Below, piece after piece: positions 1-7,331 of a stretch of DNA of 36,642 nucleotides. The notes under the pieces are model-generated. The model ran no database searches and was not told the DNA's origin. It saw only the letters and a list, made by a program, of their open reading frames with translations. A program made the position numbers and the translations under genes. This stretch comes from Sporosarcina sp. E16_8 (GTDB lineage: Bacteria; Bacillota; Bacilli; Bacillales_A; Planococcaceae), in NCBI RefSeq assembly GCF_017347095.1, contig NZ_JADPRZ010000035.1, forward strand, positions 1 through 36,642, in the 5' to 3' direction. Each line of letters opens with the position of its first letter. Positions within the stretch are counted from its first letter, which is position 1.

Positions 1-123
1 GGCCCCATGACTAACTTGGATAGAGCCATTACTAACTTCCGGTTTGCCATGACTTCGCGACGGCCCCATGACTAACTGGACTAAAGCCATGACTAACTTC
101 CGGTTTGCCATGACTTCGCTCCG
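1..123. repeat. Tandem array A1, ~21-bp units (CCATGACTAAC core)
   Basis: Six consecutive units begin with CCATGACT or CCATTACT at positions 5, 26, 47, 66, 87 and 108, giving spacings of 21, 21, 19, 21 and 21. Three units form a 61-bp higher-order repeat that is present twice. The array lies just beyond the mnaA terminator and may continue outside the window. There is no open frame or ribosome binding site in it. Other arrays of nearly the same unit length but different sequence occur at 13.4, 30.4 and 36.3 kb. Confidence 0.9.
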
Positions 124-154
124 AAAAAAAATACGACCGGATTGATCCGGTCGT
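124..154 (-). terminator. Intrinsic terminator of mnaA
   Basis: A perfect 10-bp inverted repeat (ACGACCGGAT at 133-142 and its complement at 145-154) is followed on the minus strand by a run of eight T (positions 131-124). It lies 11 bp after the mnaA stop codon. Confidence 0.9.
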
Positions 155-165
155 CATGCAGTTTG

Positions 166-1287
166 TTACTCTATAGAAGATAAGTACTCTTTCAACGCTT
201 CAACGATTCGTTCGGAAGCGTGGCCGTCACCGTATGGATTCGACGCTTTTGCCATTTTATTGTATTCTGCTTCATCGGTTAAAAGTTCATCCGTCAAAGT
301 GAAGATTGTTTCTTCATCTGTGCCGGCTAGTTTTAGTGTCCCAGCCTCGATACCTTCCGGACGTTCGGTTGTATCGCGCAAGACGATAACCGGTTTTCCA
401 AGTGAAGGCGCTTCTTCTTGGATACCGCCCGAGTCCGTCAAGATAATGTGTGATCGTGCTGCGAAATTGTGGAAATCAACTACTTCGAGCGGTTCAATCA
501 GATGAATGCGGTCGTTGCCGCCAAGAAGTTCATCAGCTACTTCACGTACTGCCGGGTTCATGTGAACAGGATAGATAACTTGAATATCGTCATGCTTCGC
601 AAGTAACCGGTTAATAGCACGGAACATATTGCGCATTGGCTCGCCAAGGTTTTCACGACGATGTGCAGTAAGTAATAGTAGCTTGTCCGTTCCGATTTTA
701 TCGAGAACGGGGTGTGAGTATTCCTCACGCACTGTCGTTTGAAGCGCATCAATCGCGGTATTTCCTGTGATATAGATGCGGGCTTCCGACTTCCCTTCGG
801 CTATCAGATTACGGGCCGATTGTTCTGTCGGAGAAAAATGAAGATCAGCAATGACGCCTGTTAGCTGCCGATTCATTTCTTCCGGATACGGAGAATATTT
901 ATCCCACGTACGAAGTCCTGCTTCAACATGTCCAACCGAAACTCGGTTATAAAACGCTGCAAGGCTGCCGATGAAAGTTGTTGACGTATCTCCGTGGACA
1001 AGCACAATATCGGGTTGCGCTTCCTTCATGATGCGGTCAAGTCCCTCAAGTCCGCGCGTCGCTACATCGACGAGTGTTTGCCGATCCTTCATGATATTAA
1101 GATCAAAATCTGGTGTGATACCGAATGTATGGAGCACTTGGTCCAGCATTTCACGATGTTGCGCTGTAACCGTCACGATCGATTCGATGTCGTCCGTATG
1201 CTTTTGCAGTTCCAGCACAAGCGGGGCCATTTTAATAGCTTCCGGCCTTGTACCGAAAATCGTCATCACTTTCCATTTCTTTGTCAA
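166..1287 (-). CDS. mnaA: UDP-N-acetylglucosamine 2-epimerase (non-hydrolysing)
   Basis: The enzyme interconverts UDP-GlcNAc and UDP-ManNAc in the cytoplasm and feeds teichoic acid linkage units or other ManNAc polymers. The protein has the family N-terminus VMTIFGTRPEAIKMAPL, the HVEAGLRT motif, TAHRRENLGEP, and the nucleotide-binding DSGGIQEEAPSLGKPV near the C-terminus. I chose the TTG start at 1287, giving 373 residues, because TTG-AAC-like starts are common here and the product MTKKWKVMTIFGTRP matches the length of Bacillus MnaA. A longer frame reaches 1410 but its extra 41 residues overlap upp and look like shadow. GTG at 1296 and ATG at 1266 are alternatives. The start is 19 bp after the upp stop, so the two genes are probably cotranscribed. 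Confidence 0.93.
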   Translation of the reverse strand: MTKKWKVMTIFGTRPEAIKMAPLVLELQKHTDDIESIVTVTAQHREMLDQVLHTFGITPDFDLNIMKDRQTLVDVATRGLEGLDRIMKEAQPDIVLVHGDTSTTFIGSLAAFYNRVSVGHVEAGLRTWDKYSPYPEEMNRQLTGVIADLHFSPTEQSARNLIAEGKSEARIYITGNTAIDALQTTVREEYSHPVLDKIGTDKLLLLTAHRRENLGEPMRNMFRAINRLLAKHDDIQVIYPVHMNPAVREVADELLGGNDRIHLIEPLEVVDFHNFAARSHIILTDSGGIQEEAPSLGKPVIVLRDTTERPEGIEAGTLKLAGTDEETIFTLTDELLTDEAEYNKMAKASNPYGDGHASERIVEALKEYLSSIE

Positions 1288-1306
1288 AATCCTCACGCCT
1301 TCCAAC

Positions 1307-1936
1307 TCATTTTGTTCCAAATAAACGGTCGCCTGCATCACCAAGTCCTGGTACGATGTAGCCTTTTTCATCCAACTTTTCATCCATTGCTGCGATATAA
1401 ATATCAACATCAGGATGTGCTTCCGTCAATGCTTTTACACCCTCTGGAGCAGCAATTAGACACATAAATTTAATGTTTTTTGCGCCGCGGCTCTTCAATG
1501 ATTCAACCGCCGCAATTGCAGATCCACCCGTCGCAAGCATCGGATCAACAAGAATGAAGTCACGTACAGATACATCGGAAGGTAGCTTTACGTAATATTC
1601 GATGGGTTGCAATGTTTCAGGATCACGGTAAAGACCGATATGCCCTACTTTTGCTGCTGGAATTAATTTCAGAATTCCGTCTACCATACCAATGCCTGCG
1701 CGCAAAATCGGTACAATTCCGAGTTTCTTGCCTGCAAGTACGTTTGACTTAGCTTTACAGACCGGTGTTTGAATTTCTACTTCCTGAATTGGAAGTTCGC
1801 GCGTGATTTCGTAAGCCATAAGTGTAGCTACTTCATCGACAAGCTCACGGAATTCTTTCGTTCCTGTGTTGATATCACGTATGTACGTCAGTTTATGTTG
1901 GATAAGTGGATGGTCAAAAACATGTATTTTCGGCAT
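1307..1936 (-). CDS. upp: Uracil phosphoribosyltransferase
   Basis: The enzyme makes UMP from uracil and PRPP (pyrimidine salvage). The 209 residues match the Bacillus length. The start [16 protein letters not shown], the PRPP-binding stretch [14 protein letters not shown] and the C-terminal [18 protein letters not shown] (uracil-binding region) are all present. The ATG at 1936 is preceded by AAAGGGG seven bases away, which decides it over an upstream in-frame ATG at 2008. It lies between the cyclic-di-GMP gene and mnaA, whereas in B. subtilis upp follows glyA directly; here the LOV-EAL gene has been inserted between glyA and upp. Confidence 0.97.
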   Translation of the reverse strand: MPKIHVFDHPLIQHKLTYIRDINTGTKEFRELVDEVATLMAYEITRELPIQEVEIQTPVCKAKSNVLAGKKLGIVPILRAGIGMVDGILKLIPAAKVGHIGLYRDPETLQPIEYYVKLPSDVSVRDFILVDPMLATGGSAIAAVESLKSRGAKNIKFMCLIAAPEGVKALTEAHPDVDIYIAAMDEKLDEKGYIVPGLGDAGDRLFGTK

Positions 1937-1969
1937 TGTTATTCGCCCCTTTATTAGAATGTCCTGTTC

Positions 1970-1978
1970 ATTATAACA
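1970..1978 (-). promoter_or_regulatory. Extended -10 promoter candidate for upp
   Basis: The minus strand reads TGTTATAAT, a perfect -10 hexamer with the TG extension, 34 bp before the upp start codon. There is no convincing -35 sequence 17 bp upstream, which is tolerated by extended -10 promoters. Confidence 0.5.
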
Positions 1979-2027
1979 GATATATTCCAGTTCGGACACG
2001 CTAGACATCTGACTACTTAATGTCTAA

Positions 2028-4184
2028 CTATTCGGCAAGCAGTCGTTCAATTTCTTTTAAGGGCATTGGCTTATAATAGTAGAAACCCTGCCCCACTTTG
2101 CAGCCTAAATTACGTAAAATATCAATATGCCTTTCTTCTTCGATTCCTTCCGCGACCGTTGTCAAATTCAGATTTTCTGCCAGTTGAATGATCGTTCTGA
2201 CGACTGCAAGCGTGCCAGGTTCATCGAGCGCACTAATGAAGCTTCTATCAATCTTTAATTCGCAAAGAGGTAATTGCGGTAAATAGCTGAGCGATGAATA
2301 GCCAACACCAAAATCATCGACGGATATTTCGAAACCTGCTGCATTTAGTTCATGAAAAATCAGTTTCGCCTTTTGCAAGTCCACAAGTCCGATACTCTCC
2401 GTCATTTCCAACATAATATGCTTGGGCGAAAGGTCATAGTTCGCAGCAAGTTTTTTTAATTCCACAACGAAAGCACGGTCAAAGAAATGGTGGACAGAAA
2501 TATTGACGGCCACCTGATACATCTTTCCGCCTGACTGTTCACGTTTTCGTTGCCATTCCATCACTTTTGATATTACAATAATTTCCAGATCGATGATTTT
2601 ACCTATATTTTCAGCCGCTGGAATGAAAAGGTTTGGCGGAACTGGGCCCAGTACGGGTGAAAACCAGCGAGCAAGCGCTTCGAAACCAATGATTTCTCCA
2701 TCTTTTAAATTGACTTTCGGCTGAAGGTAGACTTCGATTTCCTGCGCAATTAACGCCCTCGACAATTCATTGAAAATCCTCATTTCTTTAATCGATTCTT
2801 CGTTTTGAAGATCCCTGTAAAATGACATCGCATTGCCAGGTTTCTTTTTCGCGTTTGACATAGCGATATCCGCCCGGCGTAACAGTTCCTCTTCACTTGT
2901 TTGGTCGCCTTCAGAAAATGAAATCCCGATCTTCAACGTGATGAACAGGTCCTGCCCCGCAACAATGAACGGTTCCGAAACAATCGCACTTAATTCGAAA
3001 AGGTAGTTTCCTTCACCACTTTCGCCTGTTATAACGAGTGATGCACTTGAAAAACGCCCGATAAAGTTCGGATTACCCTTCCCGGCTTTTTCAATTCGTT
3101 TACCCAGCTGGATAAACAGTTCATCGGCTGCATTTCTTCCATAAAGATCAACTATTTTTGCGTATTCACCTGGTTCTATGATTGCCACAAAATGTCCTTG
3201 GCCATCTAAGACGTTATGTTTAAGTTGGTTCAAGAACGCATGACGGTTCGGCAATCCCGTTTGTGGATCAGTAAAAGCAAGCCTGCGATATTCCGCCTGC
3301 TGTGTATAATGCTTTCTCGTCATTTGGACAATTGGGACCATACCTTTGAGGAACTGAATTTGCGTTTCTGTTGGATTTCCAGTTTTTCTCATGAACACAG
3401 TTAGTAATCCGTTCATTTCATCTTCACTGTCAAATGTCGGGACCGACCAATTCGAATGGGAATCGATTATCGATTGTCCTCCTTGTTGGACAGTCTCTCG
3501 ATTACTTTCCATGACAATCACATCTTCTGGTACATACCTAGTTTCAAGTGCCTCATTATTCATTATTTCCGCAAGCAATTGATCGGGTACTGAATCCGCT
3601 GCTCCTATGTACCACCCGTCGTTCTCTTCCTTGAAAAGAATCGAACATACAGATCCTTTTGGGAAAAATGATTCGACGACCGTTCCTATCTTTTTCAATA
3701 AATCAGTGAGTTCTGCACCTGCATTTATGCCAGAAAAAATTGCCTCTTGTAATCTAAGTAGTGATTCGTCTTTTTTACGTTCGGTCACATCTAAAATGAA
3801 GGATGCAATAAATAAGGCTTCCCCTTTTCCGTCAACAAGCGGCTGGATAACAAGTTCATTCCAAAATGGAGTTCCGTCTTTTTTATAATTAAGCACCTCG
3901 GCATTGGCAGGCATGCCCTTACGAAGTTTTTTGTTAATTTCCTCAATAAGTTCCATATCGGTTTCGTCACCTTGCATGAATCGCAAGTTCTGACCAATCA
4001 CTTCGGCAGAGGGGTAACCCGTAATCTTTGTAAATGCTTCATTAATCAAAACAACCGGATCGTCTGGGGCAGATGGATCAGTCAAAATGAAACCTGTCTG
4101 AAAACGGCTTCCAAAACGACGCAGCCAATTTAATAAGATCTCCTTTTCAGTTTTATCTGTATATGTTTTTTGAAGATTACTCAT
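2028..4184 (-). CDS. LOV-like PAS - GAF - degenerate GGDEF - EAL protein (cyclic-di-GMP phosphodiesterase)
   Basis: This 718-residue cytoplasmic protein has no membrane segment. The order is: LOV-like PAS at about 25-140, GAF-like domain at about 145-295, GGDEF domain at about 300-440, EAL domain at about 470-718. The EAL catalytic set is complete (E502 of EAL, N561, E593, D623-D624 of DDFG, K644, E679, Q699), so hydrolysis of cyclic-di-GMP is predicted. The GGDEF signature is replaced by SSASL at 379-383, so no cyclase activity is expected. The PAS domain resembles the LOV domain of Bacillus YtvA (GQNLRFMQGDETD, NYKKDGTPFWNEL), but the photoactive cysteine is Leu67 and the flavin-contacting glutamine position is Ile130. 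The start has AAGGGGTGA seven bases upstream. It stands alone between the glyA terminator and upp. Confidence 0.9.
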   Translation of the reverse strand: MSNLQKTYTDKTEKEILLNWLRRFGSRFQTGFILTDPSAPDDPVVLINEAFTKITGYPSAEVIGQNLRFMQGDETDMELIEEINKKLRKGMPANAEVLNYKKDGTPFWNELVIQPLVDGKGEALFIASFILDVTERKKDESLLRLQEAIFSGINAGAELTDLLKKIGTVVESFFPKGSVCSILFKEENDGWYIGAADSVPDQLLAEIMNNEALETRYVPEDVIVMESNRETVQQGGQSIIDSHSNWSVPTFDSEDEMNGLLTVFMRKTGNPTETQIQFLKGMVPIVQMTRKHYTQQAEYRRLAFTDPQTGLPNRHAFLNQLKHNVLDGQGHFVAIIEPGEYAKIVDLYGRNAADELFIQLGKRIEKAGKGNPNFIGRFSSASLVITGESGEGNYLFELSAIVSEPFIVAGQDLFITLKIGISFSEGDQTSEEELLRRADIAMSNAKKKPGNAMSFYRDLQNEESIKEMRIFNELSRALIAQEIEVYLQPKVNLKDGEIIGFEALARWFSPVLGPVPPNLFIPAAENIGKIIDLEIIVISKVMEWQRKREQSGGKMYQVAVNISVHHFFDRAFVVELKKLAANYDLSPKHIMLEMTESIGLVDLQKAKLIFHELNAAGFEISVDDFGVGYSSLSYLPQLPLCELKIDRSFISALDEPGTLAVVRTIIQLAENLNLTTVAEGIEEERHIDILRNLGCKVGQGFYYYKPMPLKEIERLLAE

Positions 4185-4200
4185 CGTTTATTCACCCCTT

Positions 4201-4240
4201 CGTAAAAGAAAAACAAGCCGCTATCATTATGGATAGCGGC
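4201..4240 (-). terminator. Intrinsic terminator of glyA
   Basis: GCCGCTATC at 4217-4225 pairs perfectly with GATAGCGGC at 4232-4240 around a 6-base loop, and the minus strand continues TTGTTTTTCTTTT. It lies directly before the ribosome binding site of the cyclic-di-GMP gene, so that gene either has a promoter inside this region or depends on read-through. Confidence 0.9.
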
Positions 4241-4254
4241 TTATTCCTTAGTTA

Positions 4255-5505
4255 TTATGCATATAGCGGAAATTTGTCCGTCAATGCAATAACACGTTGC
4301 TGTGCTTCTTTTTTCACAGCTTCGTCTTCATGGTTTTTCAGAACCTTGGCCATAATTGATGCGATTTCTCGCATTTCTTCTTCCTTGAAGCCACGTGTTG
4401 TCACGGCTGGCGTTCCAAGTCGAACTCCCGAAGTAACAAACGGGCTTTCAGTGTCATATGGTATCGTGTTTTTGTTCGTAGTGATGCCGACTTCATCTAA
4501 TGCGTGCTCTGCAATTTTACCCGTGATTTCAAGTGAACGCAGGTTAAGCAGGACCAAATGGTTATCTGTTCCGCCGGATACGATGTCTACGCCTTCAGCT
4601 ATTAGCGCTTCAGCCAATGCTTTAGCATTACTTTTCACTTGTTGAATATATGTTTTGAATTCCGGTTTCTGTGCTTCGCCAAATGCAACCGCTTTGGCAG
4701 CGATGACGTGCATCAATGGTCCACCCTGAACTCCCGGGAAGATTGATTTATCAAGTTTACGAGCAAATTCTTCTGTAGAAAGAATGAGACCACCACGAGG
4801 TCCGCGTAACGTTTTATGTGTTGTCGAAGTGACGAAGTGTGCATGCGGAACTGGGTTTTGATGCTCGCCAACTGCTACAAGCCCTGCGATATGTGCCATG
4901 TCAACGAATAAGTAAGCGCCCACTTCATCCGCAATTTCACGGAACTTAGCAAAATCAATTTCACGTGGATAGGCACTTGCGCCTGCTACAATCATTTTCG
5001 GTTTATGCTCAAGCGCTTTTTGACGGACATCTTCGTAGTCAATTAGCTCATCTTCCTTGCTCACTCCGTAATCTACAAAGTTGTACAATTTGCCCGAGAA
5101 GTTAACTGGGCTTCCGTGAGTCAAATGACCGCCGTGTGAAAGATTCATACCAAGAACAGTATCTCCAGGCTCAAGTACCGCAAAATAGACAGCCATATTT
5201 GCTTGTGCACCAGAGTGCGGCTGAACGTTTGCATATTCCGCTCCGAAGATTTCTTTTACGCGGTCACGTGCGATATTTTCAACAACGTCAACATGTTCAC
5301 AGCCGCCGTAGTAGCGTTTGCCAGGGTAGCCTTCTGCGTATTTGTTCGTTAGATAAGAACCTTGCGCTTCCATAACTGCTTCTGTTACGAAGTTTTCAGA
5401 TGCAATCAATTCGATGTTTGACTGTTGACGCTTTTTCTCCGCCATAATCGCTTCGTATACTGCCTCATCTTCACGTTGTACGTTGCCCAATTTGTTCAAT
5501 TCCAT
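4255..5505 (-). CDS. glyA: Serine hydroxymethyltransferase
   Basis: The PLP enzyme converts serine and tetrahydrofolate into glycine and methylene-tetrahydrofolate, the main one-carbon source. The 416 residues include the PLP lysine in [14 protein letters not shown], the folate and substrate region [18 protein letters not shown], and [11 protein letters not shown]. An in-frame ATG lies six codons upstream (5523), but the Shine-Dalgarno AAGGGG sits inside those codons, nine bases before the ATG at 5505, so 5505 is the start. It is followed by a clear terminator and preceded by a structured repeat element that separates it from ywlG. Confidence 0.97.
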   Translation of the reverse strand: MELNKLGNVQREDEAVYEAIMAEKKRQQSNIELIASENFVTEAVMEAQGSYLTNKYAEGYPGKRYYGGCEHVDVVENIARDRVKEIFGAEYANVQPHSGAQANMAVYFAVLEPGDTVLGMNLSHGGHLTHGSPVNFSGKLYNFVDYGVSKEDELIDYEDVRQKALEHKPKMIVAGASAYPREIDFAKFREIADEVGAYLFVDMAHIAGLVAVGEHQNPVPHAHFVTSTTHKTLRGPRGGLILSTEEFARKLDKSIFPGVQGGPLMHVIAAKAVAFGEAQKPEFKTYIQQVKSNAKALAEALIAEGVDIVSGGTDNHLVLLNLRSLEITGKIAEHALDEVGITTNKNTIPYDTESPFVTSGVRLGTPAVTTRGFKEEEMREIASIMAKVLKNHEDEAVKKEAQQRVIALTDKFPLYA

Positions 5506-5539
5506 ATTCTCATTCCCCTTCATTATCTATTTTATTGTC

Positions 5540-5672
5540 CAGTCTACAGCGGCCAGACGCTCGGAGGCCCACACGAAGTGGGTCATGCAGCCGTTGCCAC
5601 AGGAAGTGGCGATCTTAGGCTGCGTTCCTTAACCGTCTTGCGCCTGTCGCGTCTATGCGGGCCGCTTCCGCT
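5540..5672. repeat. Structured intergenic repeat R1, copy A
   Basis: This is one of four related elements between 5.5 and 7.3 kb. The ends pair (AGCGGCC at 5548-5554 with GGCCGCT at 5660-5666), followed inward by AGACGC with GCGTCT. An inner hairpin GCCAC/GTGGC lies at 5596-5610. Compared with the other copies, the stems differ by compensatory changes. The element touches the stop codon of ywlG and fills the gap to glyA. Confidence 0.85.
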
Positions 5673-6219
5673 ATTCTTTATATATTGCACGTTCTCCACC
5701 AATTAACTTCGGCCTTGTTGTTGCGACCGTGACAACTGCATTGCCTATTTTCCCGATTGATGTACGTAAAGGGACAGCAACCCGCTTCAAATGCATGCCG
5801 ATTAATGTTTGTCCAATATCGATGCCAGCACTGGCGCGAATTTCCTCTACAACTACAGGGTCATTCATATGCTGATAAGCGTAGGCCGACATTGAACCAC
5901 CCGCATGTATCATTGGGATGACTGAAACTGGTTCAAGCATGAACTTTTCGGCCGCGTGACGTTCAATTGTCAGCGCCCTGTTAATATGTTCACACCCTTG
6001 GAATGCAAGAATTAGTTTATGTTTTTCGGCAAAATCTGTTAAGGGTTCGTATAGCGCTTTTCCAATTTCAAGCGCGCCTCCAGTGCCGATTCGTTTGCCA
6101 GCAATTTCAGAGGTCGAGCAGCCGATGACGAAAATTGTGCCCGGTATAAGGTCTGTCTGTTCAGCCATTTCTGCTAACAGCTGCTCTAGTTGAAGCTTCC
6201 ATAAATTCAAAGCATCCAC
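5671..6219 (-). CDS. ywlG: YwlG family protein (DUF436 / TIGR01440)
   Basis: This is a conserved Firmicutes protein of 182 residues whose biochemical role I do not know. The family places it reliably between rpiB and glyA in Bacillales, as here. Visible conserved parts are FVIGCSTSEIAGKRIGT, FQGCEHINRAL and IPMIHAGGSMSAYAY, with cysteines and histidines that could form a metal or active site. No signal peptide or membrane span is visible. The start is GTG at 6219 with AGGTGG six bases upstream. Its stop codon overlaps the end of repeat R1 copy A. Confidence 0.9.
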   Translation of the reverse strand: MDALNLWKLQLEQLLAEMAEQTDLIPGTIFVIGCSTSEIAGKRIGTGGALEIGKALYEPLTDFAEKHKLILAFQGCEHINRALTIERHAAEKFMLEPVSVIPMIHAGGSMSAYAYQHMNDPVVVEEIRASAGIDIGQTLIGMHLKRVAVPLRTSIGKIGNAVVTVATTRPKLIGGERAIYKE

Positions 6220-6249
6220 TTTATACCACCTACCTTCCGCTTTTCATGA

Positions 6250-6443
6250 TGTCTAGCTTCAGCGCCAGACGCTCGGGTCATAAGTCGTTCCAGCTAGGAA
6301 GGATTGACCTGCATCCTTCCCGGGCAAAGTACGCCACTTAGGCCTGCAGGATGCAGGCGTTGCGACACGACGTCGCGAACTTAGACTGCCTTCCTTTACC
6401 CGTCTTATGCCTGTCGCGTCTAAACGGCGCCTTCCGCTTTTCA
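6250..6443. repeat. Structured intergenic repeat R1, copy B
   Basis: This copy begins GTCTAGCTTCAGCGCCAGAC and ends GGCGCCTTCCGCTTTTCA. It is longer than copy C because it carries an inner module with hairpin GCGAC/GTCGC at 6362-6376. Copies B and C stand in tandem and fill the 366 bp between rpiB and ywlG; I see no gene there. A frame of 88 codons across B and C on the minus strand has no ribosome binding site and is a by-product of the repeat. Confidence 0.9.
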
Positions 6444-6446
6444 GGG

Positions 6447-6588
6447 TGTCTAGCTTCAGGCGCCAGACGCTCGGGTCATAAGTCGTTCCAGCTAGGAAGG
6501 ATTGACCTGCATCCTTCCCGGGCAAAGTACGCCACTTCGCAGGCCCGTCTTATGCCTGTCGCGTCTAAACGGCGCCTACCGCTTTTCA
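6447..6588. repeat. Structured intergenic repeat R1, copy C
   Basis: The first 100 bases are almost identical to copy B, but the inner module is missing. AGGCGCC at 6458-6464 pairs with GGCGCCT at 6571-6577, then AGACGC with GCGTCT and CATAAG with CTTATG. The element runs into the rpiB stop codon (TGA at 6588-6586). Confidence 0.9.
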
Positions 6589-7023
6589 GTCTTCAAGTTC
6601 CATCAATTTGCCGATACGACGCTCGTGGCGTCCACCTTCGAATTTCGTGTTTAACCAAGTTGTAGCTACTTCCCTTGCGTGTCCTGGTCCTATAACGCGT
6701 TCGCCCATCGCAAGGATGTTTGAATCGTTATGCTGCCTTGTTGCTTTCGCACTAAAGACATCATGGACAAGTGCACAACGGATGCCTTTTACTTTATTCG
6801 CCGCAATTGACATGCCAATACCTGTTCCGCAAATAACAATGCCCCGGTCGAAATCTCCCGATGCTACTCCATTTGCTACGGGTGCCGCGTAGTCTGGATA
6901 GTCAACAGACTCATTCGAATCTGGACCAAAATCTACAAATTCCAATCCTAGTTCTACCAATAATTTAATGATTTCATGACGAAGATTGTTTCCGCCATGA
7001 TCTGAAGAAATCGCGATTTTCAC
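6586..7023 (-). CDS. rpiB: Ribose-5-phosphate isomerase B
   Basis: It interconverts ribose 5-phosphate and ribulose 5-phosphate. The 145 residues start MKIAISSDHGG, carry the catalytic cysteine in IVICGTGIGMSIAANKVKG and the substrate-binding TRQHNDSNILAMGERVIGPG. The start is GTG at 7023 with GAGGG five bases upstream. It corresponds to ywlF of B. subtilis and lies in the conserved ywlE-rpiB-ywlG-glyA order. A terminator and repeat copy D separate it from the chemoreceptor gene, so it probably has its own promoter between 7024 and 7075, though I could not define one. Confidence 0.96.
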   Translation of the reverse strand: MKIAISSDHGGNNLRHEIIKLLVELGLEFVDFGPDSNESVDYPDYAAPVANGVASGDFDRGIVICGTGIGMSIAANKVKGIRCALVHDVFSAKATRQHNDSNILAMGERVIGPGHAREVATTWLNTKFEGGRHERRIGKLMELED

Positions 7024-7074
7024 AGGATCCCTCTTTTCATAATATACTCACAACTCATTCTAGCATTTTTCGGC

Positions 7075-7113
7075 AAAAAAAACACAGCCAAAGCGAAAAT
7101 TGGGGCTGTGTTT
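7075..7113 (-). terminator. Intrinsic terminator after the chemoreceptor gene
   Basis: AAACACAGCC at 7080-7089 pairs perfectly with GGCTGTGTTT at 7104-7113, and the minus strand ends in a run of T. It is separated from the chemoreceptor stop codon by the 200-bp repeat R1 copy D, so that repeat would be part of the 3' untranslated mRNA. Confidence 0.88.
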
Positions 7114-7130
7114 CGTATTTTTATGCTTTG

Positions 7131-7331
7131 CCTCCGTCTAGACGCTGAGTCCGCTGGAAGCGGGTCATGCAGTGGGGAGGGATTGAACTGCATCCCTCCT
7201 TGTTGCGACAGGACGTCGCGATCTGAAGCTGTCTTCCTCTGTCGCTTCAGTCTTGCTGATAAAGGCAAAGAACGCCACTTCGCAGATCCGTCTTATGCCT
7301 GTCGCGTCTTAACAGCTGCTTCTGCTTTTCG
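7131..7331. repeat. Structured intergenic repeat R1, copy D
   Basis: This is the most diverged copy. It shares GTCTTATGCCTGTCGCGTCT, the TTGCGAC module (hairpin GCGAC/GTCGC at 7205-7219) and the CGCCACTTCGCAG segment with copies B and C. It starts one base after the chemoreceptor stop codon when read on the minus strand. With the terminator it fills the 308 bp between the chemoreceptor gene and rpiB; I see no gene there. Confidence 0.8.

Noticed and set aside
1..123. Array A1 (and A2-A4) as CRISPR
   Set aside because: Units are about 20 or 41 bp back to back, with no unique spacers between conserved repeats, and no cas genes are present.
1288..1410. N-terminal extension of mnaA
   Set aside because: It overlaps upp, is not similar to known epimerases and is explained as the shadow of the upp 3' end.
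2003..2025. AGACAT/ATGTCT inverted repeat after the cyclic-di-GMP gene
   Set aside because: Only 6 bp of stem, an 11-base loop and no T run on the minus strand; too weak for a terminator call.
5671..5706. Plus-strand frame 5425-5706 across the glyA start and repeat copy A
   Set aside because: It runs antisense to glyA and through the repeat, with no ribosome binding site or recognisable motif.
6259..6525. Minus-strand frame of 88 codons
   Set aside because: It lies wholly in repeat copies R1 B and C, repeats itself and has no ribosome binding site.
7024..7268. Minus-strand frame of 82 codons before rpiB
   Set aside because: It spans repeat copy D and the terminator hairpin, and has no recognisable domain.
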